Counted from the first letter of the stretch, positions 35,486-44,674 are shown. The stretch is 48,624 bases of DNA from Azotobacter paspali (GCF_042434745.1 NZ_JBHLSS010000067.1); one strand, 5' to 3'. Notes: a model not told the origin generated them from the sequence alone. Made by a program: numbers and translations.

Positions 35486-36468
35486 ACCCTTTCGACTACG
35501 TCCGTCCCTCGGATATCGACGAGGCGATCCGCCTATTCGACCCTGGCAGCCAGTATATCGCCGGCGGAACCAACCTTCTGGACCTGATGAAGGAGAACCT
35601 GATCCATCCGGCCCGGCTGATCGACATCAGCCGGTTGCCGCTGGGCGGCATCGAGGAAACCGCCGAGGGCGGGCTGCGCATCGGAGCCCTGACGAGCAAC
35701 GCCGATCTTACCTGGCACCCGGAAATCCGCCGGCGCTATCCGCTGCTGTCCCAGGCCATCCTCGCCGGCGCCTCGCCGCAACTGCGCAATATGGCGACCA
35801 GCGGGGGCAACCTGCTGCAGCGCACCCGCTGTTACTACTTCTACGACCGTGATACGCCGTGCAACAAGCGCGAGCCGGGTAGCGGTTGTCCGGCGCGGGA
35901 CGGGCTCAACCGCATCCATGCCATCCTCGGCGCCAGCGAGGCTTGCGTGGCGGTCCACCCCTCGGACATGTGCGTCGCCCTCGCCGCGCTCGAGGCTTCG
36001 GTGCTGGTCAGGGGTGAGCAGGGCGAGCGCCGTATCGCCTTCGCGGATTTCCATCGTTTGCCGGGCGACGCGCCGGAGCGCGATAACAACCTGGCCGTGG
36101 GCGAGCTGATTACCGCCATCGAGCTGCCAGCTCAGGGTTTTGCCGGACACAGTGCCTATCTTAAGGTCCGCGACCGGGCATCCTACGCCTTCGCCTTGGT
36201 TTCGGTCGCCGCGGCGCTGGAGCCGGACGGCGACACCCTGCGCACCGCCCGTCTGGCCCTCGGCGGCGTGGCGCACAAGCCGTGGCGCAAGGCCGCCGCC
36301 GAGCAGGCACTGGTCGGCAGGCGTGCCGGCGCAAAAGCCTTTGGGGCCGCTGCCGAGGAGCTGCTGGCGGGCGCACAGGGCCTCGCCCACAACGCCTTCA
36401 AGATCGAACTGGCGCGCCGCGCCATCGTCCGGGCCCTGACCGACGCCGCCCGAGGAGCCGCCCGATGA
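35482..36468 (+). CDS. paoB: Aldehyde oxidoreductase FAD subunit, PaoB type
   Basis: The 328-residue subunit has the FAD-binding blocks YIAGGTNLLDLM and NMATSGGNLLQRTRC and a Cys-rich insertion (RCYYFYDRDTPCNKREPGSGC) that in PaoB holds an extra [4Fe-4S] cluster, absent from xanthine dehydrogenases. It overlaps paoA and paoC by four bases each (ATGA), which implies tight translational coupling and equal stoichiometry. The order 2Fe-2S, FAD, Mo is that of paoABC. Confidence 0.9.
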   Translation: MNPFDYVRPSDIDEAIRLFDPGSQYIAGGTNLLDLMKENLIHPARLIDISRLPLGGIEETAEGGLRIGALTSNADLTWHPEIRRRYPLLSQAILAGASPQLRNMATSGGNLLQRTRCYYFYDRDTPCNKREPGSGCPARDGLNRIHAILGASEACVAVHPSDMCVALAALEASVLVRGEQGERRIAFADFHRLPGDAPERDNNLAVGELITAIELPAQGFAGHSAYLKVRDRASYAFALVSVAAALEPDGDTLRTARLALGGVAHKPWRKAAAEQALVGRRAGAKAFGAAAEELLAGAQGLAHNAFKIELARRAIVRALTDAARGAAR

Positions 36469-38681
36469 ACACCCTGCCTTCAGCGTCGAGCTCGCCGCTC
36501 GGCCAGCCGCTCGACCGGGTCGACGGCCCCCTCAAGGTCACCGGCCGAGCCCGTTATGCCGGCGAATTCCAGGTGCCTGGGCTGCTCCATGGCAGTGTGG
36601 TCACTAGCCGCATCGCCCGTGGGCGCATCCTCGCCATCGACGGCCGCGCCGCTGCAGCCGTGCCCGGCGTGCAACTGGTGCTGACCCACGAGAATCGCCC
36701 GCCGATCGCCGGCTACGACGATGCCTACGAAGATCAGGATGCCGCCGAGGGGCGGGCCTATCGTCCCTTGTTCAACGAGCGGATTCTCTGGAGCGGCCAG
36801 CCGGTGGCGCTGGTGGTGGCGGAGGATCCGGAGCTGGCCCGCTACGCCAGCACCCTGCTGCAGATCCGTTACGCCGACGAGGCGCCCGATACCGACCTCA
36901 TCGGCAGCCTGGAGCACGCCCATGCCGCGCCCGGCGAGCTGCCGAAGCCGCGTGGCGATGTGGATGGGGCCTTGCAAGCCGCCAGGCTGCGCCTGGATCT
37001 CGACTACCTGTCGCCGGTGGAGCACCACAATCCGCTGGAGCCCCATGCCTCCACCGTGCACTACCTTCTGGACGGCCGCCTGGAGATCCACGACAAGACT
37101 CAGGGCGTGCAGAACTGCCAGCAATACATCGAGAAGGTGTTCGGCCTGGAGGGGCGAGTCCGCGTGATCTCGCCCTTCGTCGGCGGGGCTTTCGGCTCGG
37201 GGCTGCGCCCGCAGTATCAACTGCCGCTAGCGGTCATGGCCGCGCTCAAGCTCGGGCGTTCAGTACGGGTGTCCCTCACGCGCCAGCAGATGTTCACCTT
37301 CGGCTATCGCCCGCGGACCCTGCAGCGGATCTCACTCGGCGCCGCCCTGGACGGCCGGTTGCAAGCCCTGACCCACCAGGCCATCGGCCAAACTTCCCGC
37401 TTCGAAGACTTCACCGAGCACGTCGTCAAGTGGTCGGGGATGCTCTACCAGTGCCCCAATGTCCGTTTCGACTATCGGCTGGTGCCCTTGGACGTATTCA
37501 CGCCGCTGGACATGCGCGCGCCCGGTGCCGTGCTGGGGCTGTACGCGCTCGAATGCGCGATGGATGAGCTGGCCTGCGCGGCGGGTATCGATCCGCTGCA
37601 ATTGCGGCTGAAGAACTACGCCGAGCGCGACCAGAACGAAGACAAGCCCTTCTCCAGCAAGGCCCTGCGCGAATGCTACGCGCAGGGCGCCGAACGTTTC
37701 GGCTGGTCCCGCCGGCCGCCGCAGCCGCGCAGCCTGCGCGAGGGCGATCGGCTGGTGGGCTGGGGTATGGCCACCGGCATCTGGGAGGCTCTGCAGATGC
37801 CCGCCAGCGCCAAGGCCTGCTTGGGAACGGATGGCCGCTTGGTGGTCGGTAGCGCCACCGCGGATATCGGCACTGGCACCTACACGGTAATGACCCAGAT
37901 CGCTGCAGCAGCCATGGGCCTGCCGGTCGACAGAGTGGAATTTCGCCTGGGCGACTCCAGCCTGTCCAGGGCACCGCTGGAGGGCGGCTCGGCGACCGTC
38001 TCGTCGGTGGGCAGCGCGGTGCAGCGTGCCTGCGCGGCACTGCGCCAGAAGTTGTTGGACGCCGCCCGGCGGTCGCCGGCATCGCCTTTCGGCGCTGCCA
38101 GCTTTGATGATGTGGAGTTCGTCGACGGACGGATGCGCCTAAAGGATGCTCCGCATGTCTGCATCGAGCTTACCCGGATCGTGCAAGCCGGCGGCGCGCT
38201 GGAGGCGGAAGCGCGCGCCAAGGCGGACGGGAAGCGCAAGGCCTATTCGACGGCGACCCACTCGGCGGTGTTCGTCGAGGTGAAGGTGGACGAAGCGCTG
38301 GGCATGCTGGAAGTCAGCCGAGTGGTCAGCGCCATCGCCGCCGGGCGTATCGTCAATCCGAAGACCGCGGCCAGCCAGATCGTCGGCGGGGTGGTCTGGG
38401 GCATTGGCATGGCGCTGCACGAGGAAACCCTGATCGACCACAACCTCGGCCGCTACATGAACCATAACCTGGCCGAGTACCACGTACCGGTGAATGCCGA
38501 CATCGGCGACATCGAGGTGATCTTCGTCGAAGAGCGGGACGGGATCGTCAACGACCTGGGCTCCAAGGGCGTCGGCGAGATCGGCATCGTCGGTGTCGCG
38601 GCTGCGGTGGCCAACGCTATCCACCATGCCACCGGCAAACGGGTACGGGAACTGCCGATCACGCCGGACAAGCTGCTTTAG
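36465..38681 (+). CDS. paoC: Aldehyde oxidoreductase molybdenum cofactor subunit, PaoC type
   Basis: The 738-residue catalytic subunit has the molybdopterin-binding domains (LDRVDGPLKVTGRARYAGE start, FVGGAFGSG, DMRAPGAVLG, VGSATADIGTGTYTVM) and the base Glu in GSKGVGEIGIVG near the C-terminus. E. coli PaoC is 732 residues. The enzyme oxidises aromatic and other aldehydes. Cofactor sulfuration and insertion need a PaoD/XdhC-type chaperone, which is not found adjacent. It is followed by 103 bases and then the convergent cysZ. Confidence 0.92.
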   Translation: MNTLPSASSSPLGQPLDRVDGPLKVTGRARYAGEFQVPGLLHGSVVTSRIARGRILAIDGRAAAAVPGVQLVLTHENRPPIAGYDDAYEDQDAAEGRAYRPLFNERILWSGQPVALVVAEDPELARYASTLLQIRYADEAPDTDLIGSLEHAHAAPGELPKPRGDVDGALQAARLRLDLDYLSPVEHHNPLEPHASTVHYLLDGRLEIHDKTQGVQNCQQYIEKVFGLEGRVRVISPFVGGAFGSGLRPQYQLPLAVMAALKLGRSVRVSLTRQQMFTFGYRPRTLQRISLGAALDGRLQALTHQAIGQTSRFEDFTEHVVKWSGMLYQCPNVRFDYRLVPLDVFTPLDMRAPGAVLGLYALECAMDELACAAGIDPLQLRLKNYAERDQNEDKPFSSKALRECYAQGAERFGWSRRPPQPRSLREGDRLVGWGMATGIWEALQMPASAKACLGTDGRLVVGSATADIGTGTYTVMTQIAAAAMGLPVDRVEFRLGDSSLSRAPLEGGSATVSSVGSAVQRACAALRQKLLDAARRSPASPFGAASFDDVEFVDGRMRLKDAPHVCIELTRIVQAGGALEAEARAKADGKRKAYSTATHSAVFVEVKVDEALGMLEVSRVVSAIAAGRIVNPKTAASQIVGGVVWGIGMALHEETLIDHNLGRYMNHNLAEYHVPVNADIGDIEVIFVEERDGIVNDLGSKGVGEIGIVGVAAAVANAIHHATGKRVRELPITPDKLL

Positions 38682-38784
38682 ACCGCCAATGGCCGCCGGA
38701 TAGCGCTTGGCCGAGCGACAAGCGTCTTGTCTCAATCCCGGCGGGGCAGGATCGGGGCGCTCACGATGGCTTCCCGATCTTTCC

Positions 38785-39537
38785 TCAGTCGCGCTTGCCG
38801 ACCACCGGTACGCCGCCCTCGCGCACCCAGAACAGCGTGGCGCCGGCTACCGCGGCGGGCATCACCAAGAGATTCAGGCCGGGCACCAGCAGTGCGGCGT
38901 AGGTGATGCCGCCGAAGCTCAGGCTCTGCCAGCGGCGGGCGCGCAGCCAGGCAAGCATCTCGTTCCAGGACAGCTTGTTGTTGTCGGCCGGATAGTCGAT
39001 GTACTGCACGGCCATCATCCACACGCCGAACAGCAGCCAGAGCGGCGGGGCGAGCAGGTTGAGCACGGGGATGAAGGACAGGATCAGCAGGAACAGCGCC
39101 CGTGGCAACAGATAGGTCAGCTTGCGCCATTCGCGGCTGAAGGTGCGCGGCGCCATGTCGAGCAGTTCGCGCCAGTGGAAGGGCGGGAAGTGATCCTCGC
39201 CGCGCACCACCACCTCCACCTTTTCCGCCAGGAAGCCGTTGAAGGGCGCGGCGATGACTGTGGCCAGCAGGGTGAAGGTGAAGAACACGATCAATACCAC
39301 CAGCAAGACGAACAGCGGCCATAGCAGGTAGTCGAGGAAGGACAGCCACTGCGGCAAGTTGGGCATGAGGGCACCGACCCAGTGTTCGAACTGGCGTATC
39401 GCGAAGGTGATCAGTCCAGCGAAAAGCAACAGGTTGACCGCCAGCGGCAGCAGGACGAAAAGGCGCAGGCCGGGGCTGAGCACGAGTCTCAGGCCTTCGC
39501 CCAGATAGTGCGGGCCAGACAGGACGGACGGGGGCAT
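38785..39537 (-). CDS. cysZ: Sulfate transporter CysZ
   Basis: The 250-residue membrane protein matches CysZ in length and landmarks: LGEGLRLVLSPGLRLFVLLPL start, the conserved LATVIAAPFNGFLAEKVE and QYIDYPADNNKLSWNEM. CysZ mediates high-affinity sulfate uptake for cysteine synthesis. No other cys gene lies beside it. ATG at 39537 (MPPSVLSGPHYL). Confidence 0.9.
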   Translation of the reverse strand: MPPSVLSGPHYLGEGLRLVLSPGLRLFVLLPLAVNLLLFAGLITFAIRQFEHWVGALMPNLPQWLSFLDYLLWPLFVLLVVLIVFFTFTLLATVIAAPFNGFLAEKVEVVVRGEDHFPPFHWRELLDMAPRTFSREWRKLTYLLPRALFLLILSFIPVLNLLAPPLWLLFGVWMMAVQYIDYPADNNKLSWNEMLAWLRARRWQSLSFGGITYAALLVPGLNLLVMPAAVAGATLFWVREGGVPVVGKRD

Positions 39538-40124
39538 GGGGGTCTCCGGAAGCTGATTCGCGCCGACCTTACCGGCTTTGCCGGAGCAGGAAAAGCACTA
39601 CTCGGGTCACGATAGGATCTGCCTATCGGGTAGATTGATATTGAAAATTTCCGCAGGCCGAAAACAGTGGGTAGCATGTTGCCAGAGACATGTAGAGTCG
39701 CCAGACAGTTGCCGGGGCCTCCGCTCTCCTTGAAGTCTCCCCCTTGTGCGGTGGCTCCCCTTTATACCTGTTCAGGCCTCGTGGCGGGGTGTCGCAGCGC
39801 ACACCGCTCGGGCCGTTTTATTCTCCAGCTCCCGGAGCGGTAGCCGCTGGCCGGCTGCAAGAGCACGGCGGCGATGCCGGTTTTTCCTTTCCTGTCTCGT
39901 GCTTCGGTTTCCGGCGCTTGCGGCGTCGATACATCGAGGCAAATGGCAAGATAGCCCTCTCCTATGAGAGGGATTGGCTTTAAGCATTTCCTTTGCCAGG
40001 GATATAGACGTTAAGGATGCCGTTCATCCGACTCGTGATTCAATCGACGGCCGGCGCTTCGCGTCCACGGCCGACGGGCCGTCGGCTGTCCCCAGGTTTA
40101 ATCAACTCTCGCAAAGGAAGATCC
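39538..40124. other. 587-base intergenic region upstream of the tri-haem peroxidase
   Basis: No convincing gene. Near the right end, 39938-39997 can fold: GGCAAA (39938-39943) pairs with TTTGCC (39992-39997), enclosing a perfect CCCTCTC/GAGAGGG hairpin (39955-39961, 39966-39972). Several GGA triplets follow (39971, 39999, 40014). ACCGCTCGGG/CCCGGAGCGGT (39802-39842) is another imperfect inverted repeat. It contains the promoter for the peroxidase gene; a half FNR/Anr-like TTGAT at 39636 has no good partner. Confidence 0.5.
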
Positions 40125-41519
40125 GTGAAAAAGCTACCCTTCGCCATTGGAGCCTGCGTCGTCGGCTACTTGGCAACCGTCTTCATCGTAGACCGTTTCG
40201 ACGTGCGTCTCAGCGAACAGCATCTGGCCAATGCTCGACTGAACGGCATGGACAAGCTCACGAGCGAAGCTTTCAAGGTGTTGAACAGCAATGGTTGCCA
40301 GTATTGCCATACCCGCAACAGCGAGCTGCCGTTCTATGCCAACATGCCGATCGCCAAGCAACTGATGGACAAGGACATCGAGCTGGCCCAGCGTCAATTC
40401 AACATCGAGTCGCTGCTGGCCAGCGCGCAACAGGGCGAGGCGGTCTCGGAAGTGGACCTGGCTAAGATCGAGTCGGTGATGCAGGACAGCACCATGCCGC
40501 CGAACCTCTACCTGAGCATGCACTGGCGGTCCCGGCTGTCCGACCAGGAGAAGGGTGTGCTGCTCGACTGGGTGAAGGCTGAGCGCCTGAAGCAGAGTTC
40601 GGCCGACGCGGTCGCCGACGCCTACAAGTACGAGCCGGTGCAGCCGATCACCACCAGCTTTCCAGTGAACCCGGCCAAGGTCGCGCTGGGCGAGAAGCTC
40701 TACCATGATACCCGCCTGTCCGGCGACGACACCGTCTCCTGCGCCAGTTGCCATGCCCTGGACAAGGGCGGGGTGGACCGCCTGGATGTTTCCGTCGGGG
40801 TCGGCGGCTCGAAGGGGCCGATCAACGCGCCGACGGTGTACAACGCCGCCTTCAACGTCCTGCAGTTCTGGGACGGCCGCGCGGCCGACTTGCAGAAGCA
40901 GGCCGGCGGCCCGCCGATGAACCCGCTGGAGATGGCTTCCACCTCCTGGGCGCAGATCGTCGGCAAGCTGACGCAGGATGCCCAGTTGAGCGCCGAGTTC
41001 GCCGCCCTCTATCCGGAAGGCATTACCGAGAACAGCATCACCGACGCCATCGCCGAGTTCGAGAAGACCTTGGTCACCCCGAACAGCCGCTTCGACCTGT
41101 TCCTGAAAGGGCAGGGCGATGCTCTTAGCAGCGTGGAGAAGGAAGGCTACGAACTGTTCAAGAGCGCCAAGTGCGCGACCTGCCACGTGGGCGAGGCGAT
41201 GGGTGGCCAGTCCTTCGAACTGATGGGCATCAAGAAAGATTATTTCGCCGACCGCGGCAATGTCAGCGAAGTGGACCATGGGCGTTACAACGTGACCAAG
41301 GACCCGCACGACATGTACCGCTTCAAGGTGCCGACCCTACGCAACGTCGCGCTGACCGCGCCCTATTTCCACGACGCCAGCGCCAAGACCCTGGAGGACG
41401 CGGTCGACAAGATGGCGGAGTACCAGGTCGGCATGAAACTGTCGAAGGACGAGATCGGCAAGATCGTCGCTTTCCTGCAGACCCTCAACGGCGAGTACCA
41501 GGGCAAGACCTTGCGGTGA
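40125..41519 (+). CDS. Tri-haem cytochrome c peroxidase (YhjA/CcpA-like)
   Basis: The 464-residue protein has an N-terminal membrane anchor (about residues 5-22) and three c-type haem sites: CQYCH at 58-62, CASCH at 206-210 and CATCH at 350-354. The last two are the classic di-haem peroxidase pair with FWDGRA and PTLRNVALTAPYFHD; the first is the extra domain of YhjA-type quinol peroxidases (E. coli YhjA, 465 residues). It reduces hydrogen peroxide in the periplasm using quinol electrons. GTG start at 40125 has AAAGGAAG upstream. Confidence 0.93.
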   Translation: MKKLPFAIGACVVGYLATVFIVDRFDVRLSEQHLANARLNGMDKLTSEAFKVLNSNGCQYCHTRNSELPFYANMPIAKQLMDKDIELAQRQFNIESLLASAQQGEAVSEVDLAKIESVMQDSTMPPNLYLSMHWRSRLSDQEKGVLLDWVKAERLKQSSADAVADAYKYEPVQPITTSFPVNPAKVALGEKLYHDTRLSGDDTVSCASCHALDKGGVDRLDVSVGVGGSKGPINAPTVYNAAFNVLQFWDGRAADLQKQAGGPPMNPLEMASTSWAQIVGKLTQDAQLSAEFAALYPEGITENSITDAIAEFEKTLVTPNSRFDLFLKGQGDALSSVEKEGYELFKSAKCATCHVGEAMGGQSFELMGIKKDYFADRGNVSEVDHGRYNVTKDPHDMYRFKVPTLRNVALTAPYFHDASAKTLEDAVDKMAEYQVGMKLSKDEIGKIVAFLQTLNGEYQGKTLR

Positions 41520-41534
41520 CCGGATGCTCCAGGG

Positions 41535-41578
41535 CCGTCGACACCGCGCCACGCAGCCGCGAAGGGTGGTGTCGACGG
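41535..41578. terminator. Inverted repeat after the peroxidase gene
   Basis: CCGTCGACACC (41535-41545) is the perfect inverse of 41568-41578, with a 22-base loop and no T-tract. It lies between convergent genes, 15 bases after the peroxidase stop and ending 7 bases before the HopJ-like stop, so it may protect or terminate both transcripts. Confidence 0.5.
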
Positions 41579-41585
41579 ACTCTAG

Positions 41586-41927
41586 CTAGCCCTTGCGGCC
41601 GAGCGGCCGGCCGGCGAAGCGCACGCCGGGCAAACCGCTGCGCATGAGCGCGCGGATGTTGCCGTGGTCGCTGCCTTGGGGATCGGCCAGCACGGCGCGG
41701 TAGTGCTCGCCGAAGGCCAGCAGGGCCTCCTCGTCACTGAAGTTCTCCAGCAGCGCCAGGCCCAGAGTCTTGCAGGAGCCTTCGTTCTGCCCGGCGGCAT
41801 TCTCCAGTGAACCGTTGACGAAAGCGCTCGGCCGGTAGTCGTAGTGCTCGGCGACGAAGGCTAGGGTGTCGGCGAAGGCATGTTCCCCGCTGCGCAGGCG
41901 GGTACGGAAGTCGTTCAGATCGGTCAT
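41586..41927 (-). CDS. HopJ-family protein
   Basis: The 113-residue protein MTDLNDFRTRL... fits the HopJ type III effector family (PF08888), with YDYRPSAFVNGSLENAAGQNEGSCKTLG as the conserved core. Members occur in many non-pathogens, no secretion genes are near, so an effector role is doubtful. Its start overlaps the stop of the DUF1244 gene (ATGA), so the two form one transcript, with DUF1244 first. Confidence 0.8.
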   Translation of the reverse strand: MTDLNDFRTRLRSGEHAFADTLAFVAEHYDYRPSAFVNGSLENAAGQNEGSCKTLGLALLENFSDEEALLAFGEHYRAVLADPQGSDHGNIRALMRSGLPGVRFAGRPLGRKG

Positions 41928-42217
41928 TTCCTGCTGCTCTTCTCGAAGGCCGCCGACTGCTCGGGGCTGGCCTCTTTCTGGTATTTGTTCTTCCACTCTT
42001 CGTATGGCATGCCGTAGATCTCTTCGCGCGCCTGTTCGACGCTGAGTTCGACGGAAAGGTCGTCGGCGGCGTCCTTTAGCCATTTCCACAGGCAGTTGCG
42101 GCAGAAACCGGCGAGGTTCATCAGGTCGATGTTCTGCACGTCCGGTCGGCTGCGCAGATGCTGGACCAGGCGGCGGAAGGCAGCGGCTTCGAGTTCGATG
42201 CGTTGTTCTTCGGTCAT
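41924..42217 (-). CDS. DUF1244 family protein
   Basis: The 97-residue protein MTEEQRIELEAAAFRRLVQHL... has the DUF1244 signature: FRRLVxHL then DLMNLAGFCRNCLWKW and the acidic-basic helix YGMPYEEWK. The Cys pair FCRNC suggests metal or disulfide chemistry. The function is unknown. ATG at 42217 chosen over a longer frame because similarity begins there. Confidence 0.85.
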   Translation of the reverse strand: MTEEQRIELEAAAFRRLVQHLRSRPDVQNIDLMNLAGFCRNCLWKWLKDAADDLSVELSVEQAREEIYGMPYEEWKNKYQKEASPEQSAAFEKSSRK

Positions 42218-42325
42218 CTTGGTTCCCCGGCTCACAGTCGTCGGTGGACGGCCGGCGAGGTGGCCGTCGGGCGCGATCATACTCGGCGCCGCTGGCCGTC
42301 ACCAGCGTGTCCAGGCGGGCCGCGC

Positions 42326-42703
42326 TCAGTTCCGGCGATGGGCGGCGAGGGTGATGGACACCGATTCGGCGAAGCGCAGGGCATGGGGCTTGTCCACCTC
42401 CACCTGAGCGTAGTGCACGCTCGGGTAGCCCATCACCAAGTCGAGGATTTCCTGGGTCAGGCGTTCGAGCAGGGCGAAGCGGTTCTCCTCCACGTGGTGG
42501 ATGATCGCCTTGGTCAGGGTGCGGTAGTTCAGGGCCTGGTCGATGACGTTGTCGCGCACGGCATCCACGGCGGGGTAGAGCACGGTGAGATTGATCAGCA
42601 CGTCTTGCTTGTTGAGGATTTCTTCCTCCTTGATGCCGATATAGGTGCGCAGACGCAGGTCCTTGACCCGAATCCGCGCCATGCCTGGTTCCAGTCGCGG
42701 CAT
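42326..42703 (-). CDS. folX: Dihydroneopterin triphosphate 2'-epimerase FolX
   Basis: The 125-residue protein is of the FolB/FolX fold with LRLRTYIGIKEEEILNKQDV, ALNYRTLTKAI and the catalytic Glu in FALLERLTQEI. FolX epimerises dihydroneopterin triphosphate to the monapterin form. With folM just upstream, it makes tetrahydromonapterin, the cofactor for phenylalanine hydroxylase in pseudomonads. It could instead be called FolB, but the folM partnership and N-terminus favour FolX. ATG at 42703. Confidence 0.88.
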   Translation of the reverse strand: MPRLEPGMARIRVKDLRLRTYIGIKEEEILNKQDVLINLTVLYPAVDAVRDNVIDQALNYRTLTKAIIHHVEENRFALLERLTQEILDLVMGYPSVHYAQVEVDKPHALRFAESVSITLAAHRRN

Positions 42704-42744
42704 AGGCTTGCTCCGTCCTGTCGGTTGCGGAAGTGGCGTGGCAC

Positions 42745-43458
42745 TCACTTGAGGTGACGGCCGCCGTTGACCGTCAGCGTGGTGCCGGTAACGTAGGGAT
42801 TGTCCAACAGATAGCGTAGGCCCAGGTAGACCGCCTCGGCGCCGGGCTCGATGCCGAGGGCGGACTTGGCCAGGGTCCTGGCGCGGTATTCGGTATCGTC
42901 CTGCGGCTTGAAGAGGATCAGTGCCGGCGCGATGCCGTTGACCTTGACGCGCGGCGCCAGGCGCGCGGCGAAGGATAGGGTGAGGTTGTCGAGGCCGGCC
43001 TTGCTGGCGCTGTAGGCGATGTGCTGGGCGCTGCCCTTGCGTGTCACGTCGTCGCCGATATGCACGATGTCCGCCGGGCTGGAGCGCTCCAGCAGCTCGG
43101 CGCAGTGCAGGTTGATCAGGTAGGGCGCCAGCATGTGCACGTTAAACAGGCGCTGGAAGATCCGCGCCTCCTCGCCGGGCGTCGCTTCGCCCAGCCATTC
43201 CGAGGCGTTGTGTACGATGGCGCGCAGGCGGTCGGTGTGTTCCTTGAGCCGCTCGATGAAGGCGAGGATGCCGGCCTCGTCGGCGAAATCCGCCTGCAGG
43301 GTCGGCACGCCGCGCTCGCGCAGCCGCGCGAGGCCCGGCCGCTCGTGGCGGAAGGTGGCGATCACCGGCTGGCCCTCGTCGAGCAGGCGCTCGGCGCAGT
43401 ACAGGCCTATGCGCTGGCTGGCGCCGGTGATCAGGATGGGAGCCGGGGACGCACTCAT
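42745..43458 (-). CDS. folM: Dihydromonapterin reductase FolM
   Basis: The 237-residue SDR has NADPH-binding TGASQRIGLYCAE (near residue 12), HNASEW, the active-site YSASK and C-terminal VTGTTLTVNGGRHLK. FolM reduces dihydromonapterin to the tetrahydro cofactor. It is 41 bases upstream of folX on the same strand. In Pseudomonas aeruginosa a GTP cyclohydrolase gene (folE1) belongs to this cluster; it is missing here. ATG at 43458 (MSASPAPIL), with a weak ribosome-binding site. Confidence 0.9.
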   Translation of the reverse strand: MSASPAPILITGASQRIGLYCAERLLDEGQPVIATFRHERPGLARLRERGVPTLQADFADEAGILAFIERLKEHTDRLRAIVHNASEWLGEATPGEEARIFQRLFNVHMLAPYLINLHCAELLERSSPADIVHIGDDVTRKGSAQHIAYSASKAGLDNLTLSFAARLAPRVKVNGIAPALILFKPQDDTEYRARTLAKSALGIEPGAEAVYLGLRYLLDNPYVTGTTLTVNGGRHLK

Positions 43459-43758
43459 GGAGGACTCGCACAATCGGGGAGAGTGGGTCCAGCGACGCAG
43501 CATCCGGGTACCTGACCAGTTGGGAGAGACACCGCGCCACCGAACCTGCAGGGAACTTATAGCAGTGTCCTGATTTGTACAACCGTACCCGGCCTTCGGA
43601 CCAGACCAAGATATGACGACGCCCGGCGGGACTCGCCAAAGAGAGGTTTTTTCCTGAATCGTTAACGTGAGAGTAATGAACGTCGAACCAGCTTGATTGA
43701 GCGCTCCCCGGCCGCCGCCCTACCGTGAGGCCTCGACAGCGGAACCCGTGGAGCAAGT

Positions 43759-44537
43759 ATGACAACGACAATTTCCCTTCCCCGCCGCAGTGGTCGCGTC
43801 GACGCAGCGAAAAGCTTCGCCGGCTCGAGCAAGTGCGAAATCTCGCCGATGGCGTGGTCCTGCCGAGCAACAAGATGGTCGCCACCCTGGAAGCGCTGAT
43901 CGCTCTCGGCGATCGCGTGGTGTTAAAAGGCAACAACTTCATCGGTGCTACCTTGCAAGTCGATGGCGACGGTCACTCTCCCACGGTGACGCGTAGCCGC
44001 CTGGCGGGTTTCGGCGGTGCGCCGAACATGGGCCACGACCCACGCGGCCGCCGCCATGCGACGCCGGCCTGACTGGATATGAGCACGCCCGAGACCCTAC
44101 TCGAACGCGGCGGGAAGCTGGTGGGGCAGATGGTCGAGACCTACCAGGAGGGCGGCAAACCCACCTTCGTCGAACAGCTCGATGTGGTGGAAGTGGCGAG
44201 GAAGGTCGGCATGCCGCTGGCGCCGGTGATGATTTACGGCGACGACGTCACCCACCTGCTCACCGAGGAGGGCATCGCCTACCTGTACAAGGCCTACACG
44301 CCGGAAGAGCGCCGGGCGATGATCGCCGCGGTGGCCGGCGTCATCGCCATCGGCCTGCGTCGCGACCCGAAGGATTCCGAACGCATGCGCCGCGAGGGAT
44401 CGATCGTCCTGCCTGAGTATCTCGGTATCCGCCGCACCGAGGCGACCGGCGAGCTGCTCGCGGCGAAAAGCATCGCCGCGCTGGTCGACTGGTCCGGCGG
44501 CCTCTACGACCCGCCCGCCAAGTTCAGGAGCTGGTGA
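43759..44537 (+). pseudogene. mdcA: Malonate decarboxylase alpha subunit remnant (mdcA)
   Basis: Intact MdcA is about 550 residues. Here the start ATG (43759) with its GGAG survives, but after MTTTISLP the frame shifts to give PPQWSRRRSEKLRRLE...LADGVVLPSNKMVATLEALIALGDRVVLKGNN, the MdcA N-terminus. Roughly the middle half is then missing, and the reading resumes at RLAGFGGAPNMGHDPRGRRHATPA. A TGA at 44070 replaces the Trp of the family's PAWLDM. The C-terminal part (44079-44537: LLERGGKLVGQMVETYQEGG, APVMIYGDDVTHLLTEEG, LVDWSGGLYDPPAKFRSW) is well preserved. Gene is clearly dead; the family assignment is from memory of MdcA motifs. Confidence 0.88.
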
Positions 44538-44674
44538 TGAGCGCATTCATTGCAACGATGCCGTGCCCGAGCCTGACCGAACGGTTCGCTGACCTCGCTG
44601 TCGGGGCACTCGCTGCGAGGCGGCCATCTTTTCGAGTCCAGGGTCCTGGAACGAAAAGATTTGCGGGCCTGTAG
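44537..44674 (+). pseudogene. mdcB: mdcB N-terminal fragment
   Basis: The ATG at 44537 overlaps the mdcA stop (TGATG), the usual mdcA-mdcB junction. The frame MSAFIATMPCPSLTERFADLAVGALA resembles the MdcB (triphosphoribosyl-dephospho-CoA synthase) N-terminus for about 26 residues, then turns to unrelated sequence (ARRPSFRVQG...) and stops at 44672. The rest of mdcB and mdcC-H are absent. A GCGGGCC/GGCCCGC hairpin (44663-44683) lies at the break. Confidence 0.6.

Noticed and set aside
39538..40124. c-di-GMP or other known riboswitch upstream of the peroxidase
   Set aside because: The region folds in part, but no known riboswitch consensus could be lined up by eye.
41586..41927. A type III secretion effector (HopJ) indicating pathogenicity
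   Set aside because: The family is widespread in non-pathogens and no secretion genes are nearby.
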